Of a stretch of 64,000 nucleotides of DNA, positions 42,263 to 53,548 are shown piece after piece. Source of the DNA: Clusia tigrina. Lineage: Eukaryota; Arthropoda; Insecta; Diptera; Clusiidae. The translations under genes were made by a program, and so were the position numbers. Under the pieces are notes generated by a model. It worked only from the letters and a program-made list of their open reading frames with translations, was not told the DNA's origin and ran no database searches. The stretch lies in NCBI GenBank assembly GCA_920105625.2, contig OV050030.1, positions 176,963,315-177,027,314 of the forward strand, read 5' to 3'. Each line of letters starts with the position of its first letter. The stretch's first letter is position 1.

Positions 42263-44005
42263 AGAGTCAAAGAATGTACCAAACAGCTTAGAAAATTATT
42301 AGAATATAAAAAATCAGCATCTCTGCAGAAATTTCTCCAAGACCTCCATGCAACGCCACAAACAGTTTATTCGCTATGGCGAGCAACCAGAGGAATTAAA
42401 AAACCTGAGATATGTAAGCCTCCACTACGAACTTTGGGCGGAGCTTGGGCAAGACCTGATACTGAAAAAGGGAATCTTTTTGTAAACCATTTGAAAACCG
42501 TTTTCACTTCAAACATATCTGCTGATATACTTGAGCTGCCAACAGTGGTCGCGGAAGCAACGATTCCTCTGAGATTTAATATTCGGGATATTGAAACCGC
42601 TATTGCTGGCTTAAACCCGAGGAAAGCCCCAGGTAATGACAAAATCAGTAATAAGATGCTTTTAGAACTCTTCTCTTTCATTTTTATTGTTATTTTACGC
42701 CTCCAACAGTATCCTACTGAATGGAAGGTTTCGTTGATTACCATGATACCTAAGCCCGGAAAAGACCATACGAAAGCAGAATCTTATAGACATATTAGCC
42801 TATTATCTGACATGTCAAAACTATTTGAAAAACTACTTATGAGCAAGCTGACCCCCATATTAAATGAGAATGGATGCATTCCAGATCATCAATTTGGATT
42901 CAGAAGAAAACATAGCACTATTGAACAAACACATACACTTGTAAACGTAGTTACAAAAACGTTCGAAGAAAAGAAATATTGTTCTGCCCTCTTCATTGAC
43001 GTTTCCCAGGCTTCTGATAAAGTATGGCATGAAGGTTTAATTTTGAAATTAAAGCAAAACTTACCAGCAAACACTCATAAGCTATTTAAAAACTATTTAA
43101 CTGGACGAAAATTTATCATCAAAGAACGGAATTTTCTGAGCACACCGGAGTTCCCCAAGGCAGCATTTTGGGTCCTATCTTATATTTGATATACGCCTCT
43201 GATATGCCAATAAGCAATTATATCGACGTATCAACATTCGCTGATGATACAGCTTTCCTAAGCGTCCACGAAAACCCTCAAGAAGCATCCCGCAAATTAC
43301 AGGAATATATATCTCAGTTGGAAAAATGGCTACAACAATGGAGGATAAAGGTGAACGAACAAAAATGTGTACATATTACATTTACATTGCGCAGGGAAAC
43401 ATGCCCGCCTATCCATAACAACACCCAGACTATACCGCAACACAGCGAGGTTAAATTCCTCGGTATTCATCTTGATCGTCGATTAACATGGAAAACCCAC
43501 ATAGAAGCAAAGTTGATCCAAATGAAACTAAAAACAGTTCAAATTAACTGGCTTATTGGGAGAAATTCTACACTAAGCCTAAACTGTAAACTTTTACTAT
43601 ACGACTCGATTCTAAAACCAATATGGTGCTACGGGATTCAGCTATGGGGTACTGCCTCAGCGTCAAATATAAAGAAAATTCAAAGGTGACAAAGTAAAAT
43701 CCTACGAATGATTACAGCCGCTCCGTGGTATGTTCAAAATTCGTGCATTCACAAAGATCTCAACGTCCCGATGGTAAAAAGTGTGTTTTCAAAATATGTG
43801 ACAACGTATATTAAGAAGCTTGAGCTCCACCCAAATCCACTGGCCCGCAATATTCTAAATTATAGAGGTCACACTCGGCTGAGAGAGGTCACTTTCGTCT
43901 TGCATTGGCTGGACATAAACAGTTTTAGAGTTAAAATTTGATTACTTATTGTTAGTCCAGTTTATATTGAAGATACAATAAATAATAAATGAGAAAAAAA
44001 AATTA
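42263..44005 (+). mobile_element. Jockey-like LINE 3, inserted in right Gypsy-A only
   Basis: 5'-truncated (starts in the EN-RT linker), RT complete, ends AATAAATAATAAATGAG plus poly-A at about 44,002. TCCACTT on both sides (42256-42262, 44006-44012) is the target duplication. The left arm has the uninterrupted AAGTGGA site at about 34,750, so the insertion followed the duplication. It is the best preserved LINE here. Confidence 0.9.
42434..43941 (+). pseudogene. Jockey-3 reverse transcriptase
   Basis: Frame 42434-43189 (251 residues): linker, GLNPRKAPGNDKISNKML, QFGFRRKHSTIEQ and motif A FIDVSQASDKVWHEG. A frameshift near 43,170 changes to 43168-43689: GPILYLIYASDMP and the intact catalytic FADDTAFLS, then LGIHLDRRLTWKTHI. 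A stop at 43,687 precedes the tail 43708-43941. Only two or three lesions are visible. Confidence 0.9.
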
Positions 44006-45837
44006 TCCACTTCTTCTGACCCTGAGCACCCTACTTCTTTGGTACCAAAATTATTGGTGGGTTCCAAGGCGAGATACTCGGTGAGATTATGTGATCTTTT
44101 AACATTCTTTCCACTAGCCTGTTTACCTCATCTTTGTGAACCTGCGGCAATCTGTACTGTTTCTGGTTTATTGGTGGTTGATGCACTCTAGTAGGTATTT
44201 CATGCTCTACTTCTGGTGTATTCGTCAACTGGTCTCCTTCCAGCAAAAATATGTCATGGAATGACTTACAAATGGCTTCTATTGATGCCTTCTCTTCTGA
44301 ATTTACGCTTGGGTCTAACTTCAGTGATTCTAGTACTCTCTCCATTCTTTTTCTTATATCGAATGCTTAATCTGATTAACCGGTCCATAATTCGGTTCCT
44401 TAATATTATCGTAACTAGTGAACTTAGGCCTAAAATCCTTATCCATTAGGTAGTATTTTCCTGATGCGTTGAGTACGCAAGAGTACAACTCACCCTTGTC
44501 AACATGCGTTATGGTCTCTCCCATATATACGCCTTCCGCTAGCTGCTGCTTGTGCAAAATAGCAGTCCTAAGTTTCGTCTTTATTTGTATAGCAACTACT
44601 CTGGTTGACCTTGCGTTTACTCCCTCCATACTACACTTCTTAACCCTATTCACGGTTCCTTCCTGCTATGACTTTAATGGAAGAGTAATGATTTTATTAT
44701 TATTATCATAAAACGATAACTGTTTCTCTAGCGCATCCAATGTGGTACGGCCCCAAAGATTATCGCGGCCAATTATTCCATCAGCCGGGATACCTTTCCT
44801 ATCCATTTCCACTGCGTGCACTCTAAAACTCATGCCCTTCACTGTGTCCTATTCTGAGCGACCCCAATGTCCTGATGCACCCTCCAAACGCTCCGTTAAG
44901 CATTCTTACGTCCATTTGATTAATATCTAGCCCTTTCTGTAAAATACTAGATTTTACGAGGCTAGTGTCCGCCCCTGAATCCACCAAAAGCACTAGCTTT
45001 CCACAAGCTGCTTCCTTGCAGATGCAATGTCCTTTTGTTCCCAACGAAACAATGTCCTTTTGTTCCCAACGAAACAATGTCCTTTTGTTCCAAACATGGA
45101 CGCATATCCACTTCCTAACTCTTCGTGATATTGGAGAGCCTCTTGCGCCTCCTTTTCCTGGACTGTAGTTTCTACATTACTACTCACACGTACTTCCGGC
45201 CTAATTATTACTTCCTTTCTTTGGGCTTTCCAGTCTACTGGTCTCGACTGGGCCGCTGAAAGTTTCCCTGGTTCCTTTGTTGGGATTGTCTATCCCTGCA
45301 TTCCGCTACTCGATGTCCCATTCGTCCACATAAGAACCATCTCAACCCCTGTAGGGTGTTGCTTATCCTCGAATCACTTCTGGAATTCCTATTTGGCAGC
45401 TGCTGACCACTCCCAGTGTTGAAATGGATTCTTCCTTGGTTAATTCCTGCCGTTCAATTAACTCGGGGACTATTGAAGTTACCGCTGCTGTCCTTCAAGG
45501 GTGGATCCGGGTGCCCCGTAGCTGGCTGCCTTCTACTCTGATTCCATTCTTTGTCTCCTTGGCACTGTCTACTTGCCTCATGCCCATATGTTTGGCACTC
45601 CATACAGTAGGGTGTGTTTTTGCGTGTAATACACTCCTCACTTGTATGACCTCTTTACGGCAGAACGAGCATGGGAGTGCCCCTCTGAACAAACCCCTTT
45701 GCGGATTTCTAGGACTCATGGCTCTGTTGTCGGAGACCCCTGTATTATACGCTCCTCTGTATATGTTTGGGACGGAATTGCTTCCCTCTCTATCCAGATT
45801 AGCGGCGATGAACATGTCCTATCCGTTTTCCAACATA
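44006..45837 (-). pseudogene. Gypsy-A gag end, protease and RT start, right copy
   Basis: Frame 45815-45495 is the gag C-terminus (LPCSFCRKEVIQVRS). Frame 45187-44993 and 45077-44823 are the protease region with VLLVDSGADTSLVKSS. Frame 44653-44354 continues it. Frame 44345-44031 (104 residues) is the RT N-terminus (VERMLKDHIISPSISPWNPP) and is open here, whereas in the left arm it is frame-broken. It is bordered by Jockey-3 and by the mariner. Confidence 0.85.
45025..45093. repeat. 25-bp tandem triplication in right protease region
   Basis: CAATGTCCTTTTGTTCC followed by CAACGAAA occurs at 45025 and 45050, with a third, partial unit at 45075. The left arm has a single related segment (GGGAACAAAAGGACGTTGC near 33,945), so expansion is right-arm specific. 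Confidence 0.85.
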
Positions 45838-46572
45838 TACGAGGTGTGATCAAAAAAGAACCGTTATTGTGTGATCAAAAAATAAAGTATTTATTTATTC
45901 ATCAACAACTATCTTGTCCCCTTCAAAGTAATTCCCCTCAGATATTATACACGTATGCCAGCATTTTTTCCAATCCTCGAAACACTTCTGAAACGCTTTT
46001 TTTGGTATCGCCAACAGCTCCTGTTTCGATTTTTCTTTTATTTCCTCAATCGTAGCAAAACGCTTTCCTTTCATCGGTGTCTTCAGTTTTGGAAAGAGGT
46101 AAAAGTCAGCGAGGGCCAAGTCCGGTGTATACGGTGGTTGAGGCATAATAACGGTTCTGTTTTTGGCCAAAAAATTACGCACAAGCATCGATGTGTGAGC
46201 TGGTGCGTTATAATGGTGAAAAATCCATGATTGGTTTTTCCACAATTCTGGGCGTTTCTGACGACTTTCTTCTCGCAAACGGCGCATATCTTCAAGGAAG
46301 TATTCCTTGTTGACCATACGACCTTGTGGCAAGAATTCATGATGCACCACGCCATTGCAATCAAAGAAAACTGTCAGCAAAACCTTTACGTTCGACCGAA
46401 CTTGACGTGCTTTTTTCGGTCTTGGCTCATCTAGACGTTTCCATTGGGATGATTGGGCTTTGGTTTCAATGTGTAACGACTCTTTTTTATAGCTGGGGTA
46501 AAACGCCCGCGGCTCCAGGGGTCGTATACAGAAAAATATAAAATTCCTGTGTGTTAAATTAATTTCAACGTA

Positions 46573-46578
46573 TTTATT
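46573..46578 (-). terminator. Polyadenylation signal of the solo LTR
   Basis: AATAAA on the minus strand, about 100 bp from the LTR 3' end and downstream of the hairpin array. Confidence 0.5.
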
Positions 46579-46714
46579 TAGTGTATTCATTATGGACTCT
46601 TGTTAGTCCTTGCTCAAAACAATACTACTTCCTTAACTCTATGTTTGTATAAATAACTTATTCAATGTGTACTTGTTTTCACGTCTCTACGTCCCGGTAA
46701 GTGTGTGTCTCTGT

Positions 46715-46968
46715 GACTCAGTGGGAGAACGATTAAAAACCAGAACCTCTCACTGAGTTCCTATGGTCTCTGTACGGCGTATGACTTAGTGGGAAAACGA
46801 TTAAAAACCAGAGGTTCCCTCTAAGTCCCTAAGTCTCGGTTGCGTATGTGTCTCAGTGATTCAGTGGGAGAACGATTAAAAACCAGAGGCTCTCACTGAA
46901 TCCCTGTAGTCTCTGTCTGTGTATGGCTTAGCAAGAAAACGATTAAAAACCAGAGGTTCTTGCTAAGC
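46715..46968 (-). repeat. Four tandem hairpins with compensatory stem changes
   Basis: Units near 46716-46758, 46783-46827, 46858-46902 and 46926-46968, spaced 67-75 bp. Each has a 12-13 bp stem and a nearly constant loop (AACGATTAAAAACCAGA). Left stem arms read ACTCAGTGGGAG, GACTTAGTGGGAA, GATTCAGTGGGAG and GCTTAGCAAGAA; the right arms change to match, with only G-T pairs or one mismatch. On the minus strand they would lie about 70-320 nt downstream of the predicted transcription start, within the R region. Function unknown. Confidence 0.9.
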
Positions 46969-47055
46969 TTTCTATGTTCGTATTGTACTTTGTAGAGCTG
47001 TTGCTAGTCAGGATGCTGGTGATCGACGAAGAGACTTACTGCCTGGGCTACGTGG

Positions 47056-47063
47056 TTTATATA
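47056..47063 (-). promoter_or_regulatory. TATA box of the solo LTR
   Basis: CTATATAAACC on the minus strand, about 18-20 bp upstream of a CAGT initiator-like site (47041-47038). The position divides the LTR into a long U3 and a transcribed part, consistent with minus orientation. Confidence 0.55.
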
Positions 47064-47318
47064 GTCCCAGGTCGCAGCGGCTGACACATGTTGTTGTTCG
47101 CAGGCCACCGTTGTGTGATTTTACTTCCGTTGGCCAGTAGTCGATTGTTGTTGTTGTGGCAGGCTTGTTGTTGTTGCCGTCAGGCTTGTTGGTGTTGCCG
47201 TCTTTTGCCCTTGGGCCACCTTCAACTTCTGGCGGTCAGCCACCTCACTCCAACGGTCCCTGGTTAGCCTGCAGTATTGTTGCCTGCCAGCAGCGCTGTC
47301 CGGAATCCTGTAGTGTTG

Positions 47319-47523
47319 TTGTTGTTAAATATTTAATTTAACTGGCAATCAGCATTTCCCTCTTGTGCTTCGCTCTCGTTTCTTCGTGTTGTTGTTAAAT
47401 ATTTAATTTAACTGACAACCAGCCTTTCGTTTGTATTTCTCCTTCTGCTTGCTGGTCGTTGGCGTGGTGGTTGTTCTGTCGTTGTCCCTCTTGTGCTTCG
47501 CTCTCGTTTCTTCGTGTTGTTGG
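47319..47523. repeat. Interleaved duplications inside the solo LTR
   Basis: TGTTGTTAAATATTTAATTT occurs near 47,320 and 47,390, and CTCTTGTGCTTCGCTCTCGT near 47,362 and 47,488, so two different segments are each doubled in an overlapping A-B-A-B order. GTT-rich runs surround them (47,140-47,330). Confidence 0.8.
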
Positions 47524-48643
47524 TGTAAGATTTCCGAGCGAGCGCACTCGGCAAATTCCACCGCTGAGTTCGTGCACTCACTTTCTCTTGTCCTGCATGT
47601 ATTTGTTGCATTCCTCGTTGCTGTGTTTTTCCTCGCTCTTCGTAAGCATAGCGCTGATTGGCAAGATCGTTGGCTGTGGTGGTCGGGTTTTTGTTGTAAT
47701 TGCTATTATTCCAACTGGTCTAATATGCTGCTGCTGATCTGCGCTCCTACCACGGCCGCGCTAATTGGTTACAATGCTTGTAGTTCTTTTCGTTAGGTTC
47801 TCACTGCAGTTGTTTCGGTTGGCATTGTGGGCGTTTCCAAGATGCAATTATTCGGTCTGTTCTTCATGGGGTTTGTGTGTATTTAGTGACTCTGTCACCT
47901 GTGGTGTGGGCCAAAATTTCCCACAGAAGATTTTGGTTCTTACAAATGTCATAGCCATACACCCACGATTCGTCACCAGTTATGATCTTTTTGAGGAAAT
48001 CTGGATCGTCATTGACGATGTTCAACAGCACCTGAGCGATGTCCATGCGACGTTGTTTTTGCTCAAAATTTAGCAATTTTGGAACAATCTTCGCTGCCGC
48101 ACGTTTCATGCCTAAAACATCCGTAAAAATTGCTTGGCATGAGCCGAACGATATTCCAACATCATCAGGAACCTCTCTGATAGTGATTCGACGATTATCC
48201 CAACTCATTTTCTTCACTGCGTCAATGTTTTCATCGGTTGTTGACGTGCTCGGGCGACCAGGACGAGCATCGTCATTGATATATTCTCGGCCTTCCTTAA
48301 ACCGGTTATACAACAATTGAACTTGTGTTCTACTCATAGTAGACTCGCCAAAGGCCACAGTCAACATTTCAAATGTCCTTGCGTATTTAATTTCATTTTT
48401 TACACAAAACTGAATACAGTTTCTTTGATCCATTTTTTCGAATAGTACAAAATCGAAGAGCACACCAAAACACGACTAACCTTTTTATCTGTCAAAAACA
48501 AACTGACAATCCAAAATGGTTGGTATTGCCAACATATATAACAGACATGTGTACCAACATAAAAAAAAATAAAATGCGAACATCGAACATACGTAACTCA
48601 CGAAAACATGAAAATTACGGTTATCTTTTGATCACACCTCGTA

Positions 48644-49670
48644 TACCTCGCCTAAGCCAGCCGCACTCCGAACCACGAGGACTTGTGCTCTAATCGCTTC
48701 TTCTACCAATTCCTCCAGAGTGCCTTTTCTACTATTCAGCATATGAATATTTAGAGCGGAGTTCCGGAAACCCACCGCGAAAGTTGTTAGCACCGACTCT
48801 TCAACTTCGTATAATAACGCTGTATCTCCAACGCCATTGTACTTATTTGTATTATTTCCTGGGTCATCATCTGAAGTGACTCTGAACGCCTGGCAAAGGC
48901 GCGTATGTCTTCACTTGCCCGCTGCTTCCCGATTCTGATTTCTTGGGTTATGTCTTCCAGAGGTCTCTCCTTTATTGAAGTTCTCTTTAGAAGGCCGTAA
49001 AGCTCGTCCATACTGGCGAATTCCTTTGGCAACACAAGGATGTTTGCCTCTCCAAACAACCTTTGCTTAACACAGTCAAATAAGTCCTGCAACTCATCAG
49101 GGCTTATGATTCGCTTTGCAAGTTCACAACCTTGAATGAACCTGTTGACTTCTGACCGTAAGTCGTCTGAAGCAGCACTAGTAAACATTTGAAACCTCCT
49201 CTATACCCATTTTACTTATTTTTGTTTTACTTATGGCTGGTAAAACTTGAGCGTTATTTCTATGGGTGGTTTCCAGATTCACTTCTCCCGGATCTGAGAG
49301 GTACGTGACCAGTGACGGCCTCAAACTAATTAGTCTTCGTCCGTTTGCTCGTGCAGGCGAAATACTGTCCACAGTTTTGGGGCTTTGCTGCACTGTTTCG
49401 GGTTCTGGCTCTTTTGGCGGATATACCTGGCTTATATTGTGTACCGGACTTCCCGGCTAAAAAGGCTCGAAACCGATCTCGGCTGCGCCAAACAAAAATT
49501 CCGCTTGCCTCTCTTCACTAAATTCTAATCTTGGCTTTACCACACGACATATCCCTTCCGCTATTCTTTCGTGCCTTATCCTTTCTACAATTCCTAATTT
49601 TCTTTTGGATTGCTTCGCTCTGGCGCTTTTGCGCTTCCAGCAATCTTTTAGCTTTTTTTGGTGCTTCCAT
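48644..49670 (-). pseudogene. Gypsy-A gag, right copy (5' part)
   Basis: The start codon is at 49670, matching 31956. Frame 49393-49178 and frame 49188-48787 (133 residues, capsid) follow, then the mariner interrupts at 48,643. Compared with the left copy, the capsid frame has ten substitutions and one extra Ser. Confidence 0.82.
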
Positions 49671-50061
49671 AGACCGAATTAATTCTTATTTACGAACTTC
49701 CAAAAAATAAGTGTTACAGCTTAGTACTTTAATTTTTGAACTTGCCTTGATAATTCCACTTACTTCATAACTTCGAATAATCTCATATGACCACCCCAAA
49801 ATCAATGAGTCCTAAAATATAAATTTACTCAATTTTTATTTCAATCATTCTTAACTCACCAAATTATACTCAACATCGACTTCAATGTATACCAACTGAA
49901 GTCCGCCCGCGATAAACCTCATAAAATCATCATAAACACGTAGTTATTACTTCACTAAAATTATTTTCCATTTGACCCGATTTGGTTTTCTTGCTTTCAC
50001 TTATATTATTTTTCATTAACCTTATGCTTGAAGGCAAAAAGGTTGATTTTCTAAACTAAAA
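49671..50061 (-). other. Gypsy-A leader, right arm (inner part)
   Basis: Inverted copy of 31565-31955, non-coding. It carries small differences such as AAATTTACTC versus GAGTTGATTT. Confidence 0.6.
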
Positions 50062-50589
50062 CGCGTAATAGTATAGAGAGATAGATATATTTAAAGGTGT
50101 TATACACTGCAACCTGAAAGATTTATTGAGATGCCCCTTTTTATTTGAAAGATGAGCATAGTCTCATCTTTAATCTTCAGTCAGGTTAATTTTCGAGAGG
50201 AATTCATATGTTTTGGAGGACTCAAGATGAGGGATCTTGCTTATATCTAAAATATATTCTCCAAAACACCTGAGTCTTTTGTGTGCCAATAGTCCGCAGC
50301 CTATGATCAGTTGCAGGTTTCGTCACTTTCTCCACATTATCGACAAATGGCATCTGAAGATATACCCAACTTTTTCAAATGGTAGTTTAGTCTACAATGT
50401 CCGCTTAAAATGCCTGTGATGGTTCTTAATTTACTTCGAGGCATATTTATTAACTCCTTAGCTCTTTTAGGATTAAAATCTCCCAGAAGAGCTCTGGACT
50501 ATCTTAATCCCGCAAGAGTTTCCCAGGTTTGACTTCTTTTTACATCTGTACACTTCTTCAGCAGACCTCCAATGGTATTGAATGATAGT

Positions 50590-51480
50590 CCACAGAACGG
50601 TTCAGGGCCGTTGAAAGGAGAGGTCGCAGCATTCCTAGCTAAGCATCAGCCTTCTGATTTCCCTCTACTCCTATGTGGCCTGGAACCAACATTAGAGATA
50701 ACTTGTTCATACTGCCTAGGGAGTTTAGCTTCCCAATACAGTCCCATACAAGTTTAGACCTCACAAAGGGTGAGCTCAGACTCTTGAGTGCTGCTTGACT
50801 GTCAGATAGTATCACGATGTTTTTCCCCCGATATTTCCTGTCAATGTTGATCTGGGCACATCTTTCAAGAGCGTGAATTTCCTCTTGAAAAATGCTTGAG
50901 ATAGAACCCATTGGTTCCCAGTAGTTGGTTCTAGGCCCAAATACTACTGCCCCAGTTCCGTCCATTGTCTTAAACCCGTTAGCATACCATACGAGGGCAT
51001 TTTCTCAAATTGTATACGTCTCGGTTACACCTTTCCATTCTTTTTTGCAACTCATCATTGTACAGTATTTGTGTGAAAAATGTAATTTTCTTGGCATAAA
51101 ATCCTTGTGAGATTTTAGTATACCGTATTCTTGAGTGGAATTTTTACCCCATATATTTTGGATGTAATTTGATTCTCTCGAGAAAATTTCTTGATTTCTG
51201 GTAAGAGATTTCCTAGCAGAGTCTTGAATTACTAGATGTAAGGGTGTTAGCCCTAGTATAACTTCCATTGCTGCCGTTGGACAGGTGCGCATAGCTCCAG
51301 TGATAACAAGGCAGCAAGGCGTTGTACTTTACTTAATGCAGATTTCGCTGTCTTAAGTCTGACTCTATTTGACCAGGCTACAGAAACATAGGTGGTGATT
51401 GGTCTCGCCATCATGGTATACATCCAGCGAACGATTTTTGGGTTACATCCCCAAGATTTACCAGCAAGCCGTCTACATAT
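50590..51480 (-). pseudogene. LOA-like RT tail and RNase H, right copy
   Basis: Frame 51483-51253 (MICRRLAGKSWGCNPKIVRWMY) is the RT thumb; 51292-51005 is the connection, missing in the left arm. Frame 50965-50639 holds the RNase H with MDGTGAVVFGPRTNYWEP (first Asp), ALERCAQIN, ILSDSQAALKSL and LSLMLVPGHIGVEGNQKADA. The Asp/Glu residues are largely kept; the end is frameshifted. Confidence 0.82.
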
Positions 51481-51492
51481 CATTAAGGAAGC

Positions 51493-52627
51493 TTAAGCCC
51501 TCTTGGTGGTTGCTGTCAGGTGAGCCTTCCACAATAACTTTTTGTCGAAAATGACTCCGAGGTATTTGGTCTCAGAGCTAATATCGACCTGTGTAACATT
51601 TAGAAGAATAGGTTTCATATATGGTAAAGATCTTTGTCTAGTAAACTGCACAATGGTGGTCTTCGAGACATTGATTTTTAATCCTGTTCCCCTGCACAAT
51701 TCACTACCTGCTAATAAGCCCCTCTAAATAATATCACAAAGGGTGGATTCAGATTTTTCTGTAGCTATTATCACAATATCGTATGCATATCCTTAACATG
51801 ATATGCCTCGATTTGTGAGTTTTACCAGAAGATCATCAACTCTTATGCTCCACAAAATGGGTGATTATATCCCACCCTGCGGAAATCCTTGACTTTGACT
51901 TTAACAGTTTTGTCACCTGCTTCAGCTTCAGTCAGTCTACTGTTGAGTAAAGCTCATATCCAATTGGAAGTGGTATTATCTATACCTCTATTGTTAAGAG
52001 CCCTAATCACATATTCGTGAGGAGTGTTGTTAAAAACTCCCTCAATATCGAGAAAGGCACAAAGCGCTATTTCGTTTTTATCCAGTGCTGCCTGAATAAA
52101 ATCAGTCAGATGGTATAGAGCGCTTTCAGTCGATTTTCCCGCAATATATGCAAACTGACAACGATGTAAAGGCTCCCATTTCAATACGGTCTCAAGATGT
52201 ATACTCGTATTAACTATTTTCTCCATTGCTTTTAGTACAAAGTATGTCAAACCGATAGGTCAGAAGGATTTTTGATGGGCCGTATCCTGAGAGTGCGATC
52301 CTCTTCATTCGCCGTGAACGTCCCATCCTCAGATCTCAATGCCAGCTTTAAATCGACTTTGTTTTTCGCAAGAGCTCTATGGAGTCGTGCTACTTCAGGA
52401 GTCGATTCTCCACTTTCACAAAAGGATCTGAAGCTAGTCCTTTTGGCTTGTCTGATCTCTTTGTTATAGAGCGTCAGCTCTCTTTTATATTCTTGGCAGT
52501 CTCCCGTACGCTTAGCTAGATTGAATAGCTTACGCACCTTAGTACGTCTAGTAGACAGACTAGAGTCCACCAAGGAACATTTCCAGCTGTTTTTAGAGGA
52601 CAAGATAGGATTCGCAAATAATTTCAT
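51493..52627 (-). pseudogene. LOA-like RT core and linker, right copy
   Basis: Frame 52627-52247 is the linker and RT fingers (RRTKVRKLFNLAKRTGDCQE; LRSEDGTFTANEEDRTLRI). Frame 52250-51954 has QFAYIAGKSTESALYHLTD and FLDIEGVFNNTPHE. The catalytic GYAYDIV is at about 51,785. Frame 51699-51493 is the thumb. The linker frame is open here but frameshifted on the left. Confidence 0.82.
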
Positions 52628-53448
52628 TCAGCTCATTGAAACCCTGCTTTATCTCCACCGAATTTATATATATTCCTTGGATGTTTGAGGATGAGAGTAG
52701 TGAATGCACTGAACTATCGAAGAATTCCCAGTTAGTATATCTAGGATTTCTAAAAACTACCGTTTTTGTGACGATACCTCCTATATCGAACTCAATTATA
52801 CTGTGGTCCGACAGAGAGGGTTCGTCCGAAACTATCCAATTGTTAACAATATCAGTTAGCTCTGGACTACAGAAAGTCAGATCAAGAGCTTCCTCCCTAA
52901 TGACATTTACAAAAGTGGGTGTGTTACCCTTATTTAATATATATAAATTCAGTGATAATAAAAAATCTAGAACTGACTGACGCAGTTTATTGGTGTCACT
53001 GCTATCCCAGATGGTATTGGGTGCGTTTGAGTCACAGCCTACCAATAGTGGAATCCTTTTGGACAGACAATATCTCGCCAGTTTATAAACTTATTCCGGG
53101 ATGTCTTGCATATCTCCCGGAAAGTAGGCCGATGCAACGACTATATTGCGAGAGACGCCACCATCTATGGACGTTACCATGTTGGGTGTGAGATCTCGCG
53201 ACATGAATTCTGAAAGACAAAAGTAATTAATATTATTTCTCGGGGAATGTCAGCATTGGCATCCCATATTACCTTTGTAAACTTACTAGAAAGGCCCTAA
53301 CTGACCTTTGTAACACCATGGCTCTTGAATGAGGGCCAGCCCAATGTTGTTGTTGGCAAACATCCTCACAATGACAGCCGAGGCTGCTCTGGTATGATGG
53401 ATGTTTGCTTGAGCCACTTCCTGTCTCGTCATCTTATGGAGCAGGTTT
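52593..53448 (-). pseudogene. LOA-like endonuclease, right copy
   Basis: Frame 53045-52593 (150 residues) keeps VGCDSNAPNTIWD and SLSDHSIIEF. It differs from the left frame by four substitutions. The N-terminal part (LIQEPWC near 53,310) is in another frame. Confidence 0.82.
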
Positions 53449-53548
53449 TATCGGGATGGTGCTATTCCCAACTTCGTCCTCCTCGTCCATAGATACATCA
53501 TCCAGACTGTGTACCAGTGAAGGGCAGTATGCGGCCTCAGAGTCAATC

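Larger units (their letters stand above)
46472..47944 (-). mobile_element. Solo LTR (1,473 bp) inserted in the mariner
   Basis: Begins TGTAACGACTC and ends GGTTCTTACA on the plus strand, thus TG...CA on either strand, flanked by a 4-bp duplication AATG (46468-46471, 47945-47948). Regulatory signals fit the minus orientation: TATATAAA at 47063-47056, an initiator-like CAGT about 20 bp on, and AATAAA at 46578-46573. No internal coding region, so it is a solo LTR. The 4-bp duplication is usual for gypsy-group elements; family not recognised. Confidence 0.85.
45895..48433 (-). pseudogene. Mariner transposase, split and mutated
   Basis: N-terminal half 48433-47949 begins MDQRNCIQFCVKNEIKYART, with helix-turn-helix DARPGRPSTSTTDENI and the first catalytic Asp in IITGDESWVYGYD. 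The C-terminal half (46467-45895) resumes after the LTR with ETKAQSSQWKRL, then WIFHHYNAPAHTS, where the second catalytic Asp is Tyr, and PYTPDLALADFYLF with the third Asp. Spacing corresponds to DD34D. Inactivated both by the LTR and by the Asp to Tyr change. Confidence 0.92.
45840..48641 (-). mobile_element. Mariner (DD34D) in right Gypsy-A gag, split by a solo LTR
   Basis: TIRs CGAGGTGTGATCAAAA at both ends, flanked by TA (45838-45839, 48642-48643). Excluding the inner 1,473-bp LTR and its 4-bp duplication, the element is about 1.33 kb, normal for mariner. The left arm has the empty TA site (GGCGAGGTATATATGCTGG near 32,971). Confidence 0.93.

Noticed and set aside
45424..45849. A 141-residue plus-strand frame with Cys-rich sequence
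   Set aside because: Antisense to the right-arm Gypsy-A gag; cysteines arise from the reverse strand of gag codons.
46715..46968. CRISPR-like array (four repeats with spacers)
   Set aside because: Eukaryotic context, repeat stems vary while loops are constant, no cas genes, and the units lie inside an LTR with target duplication.
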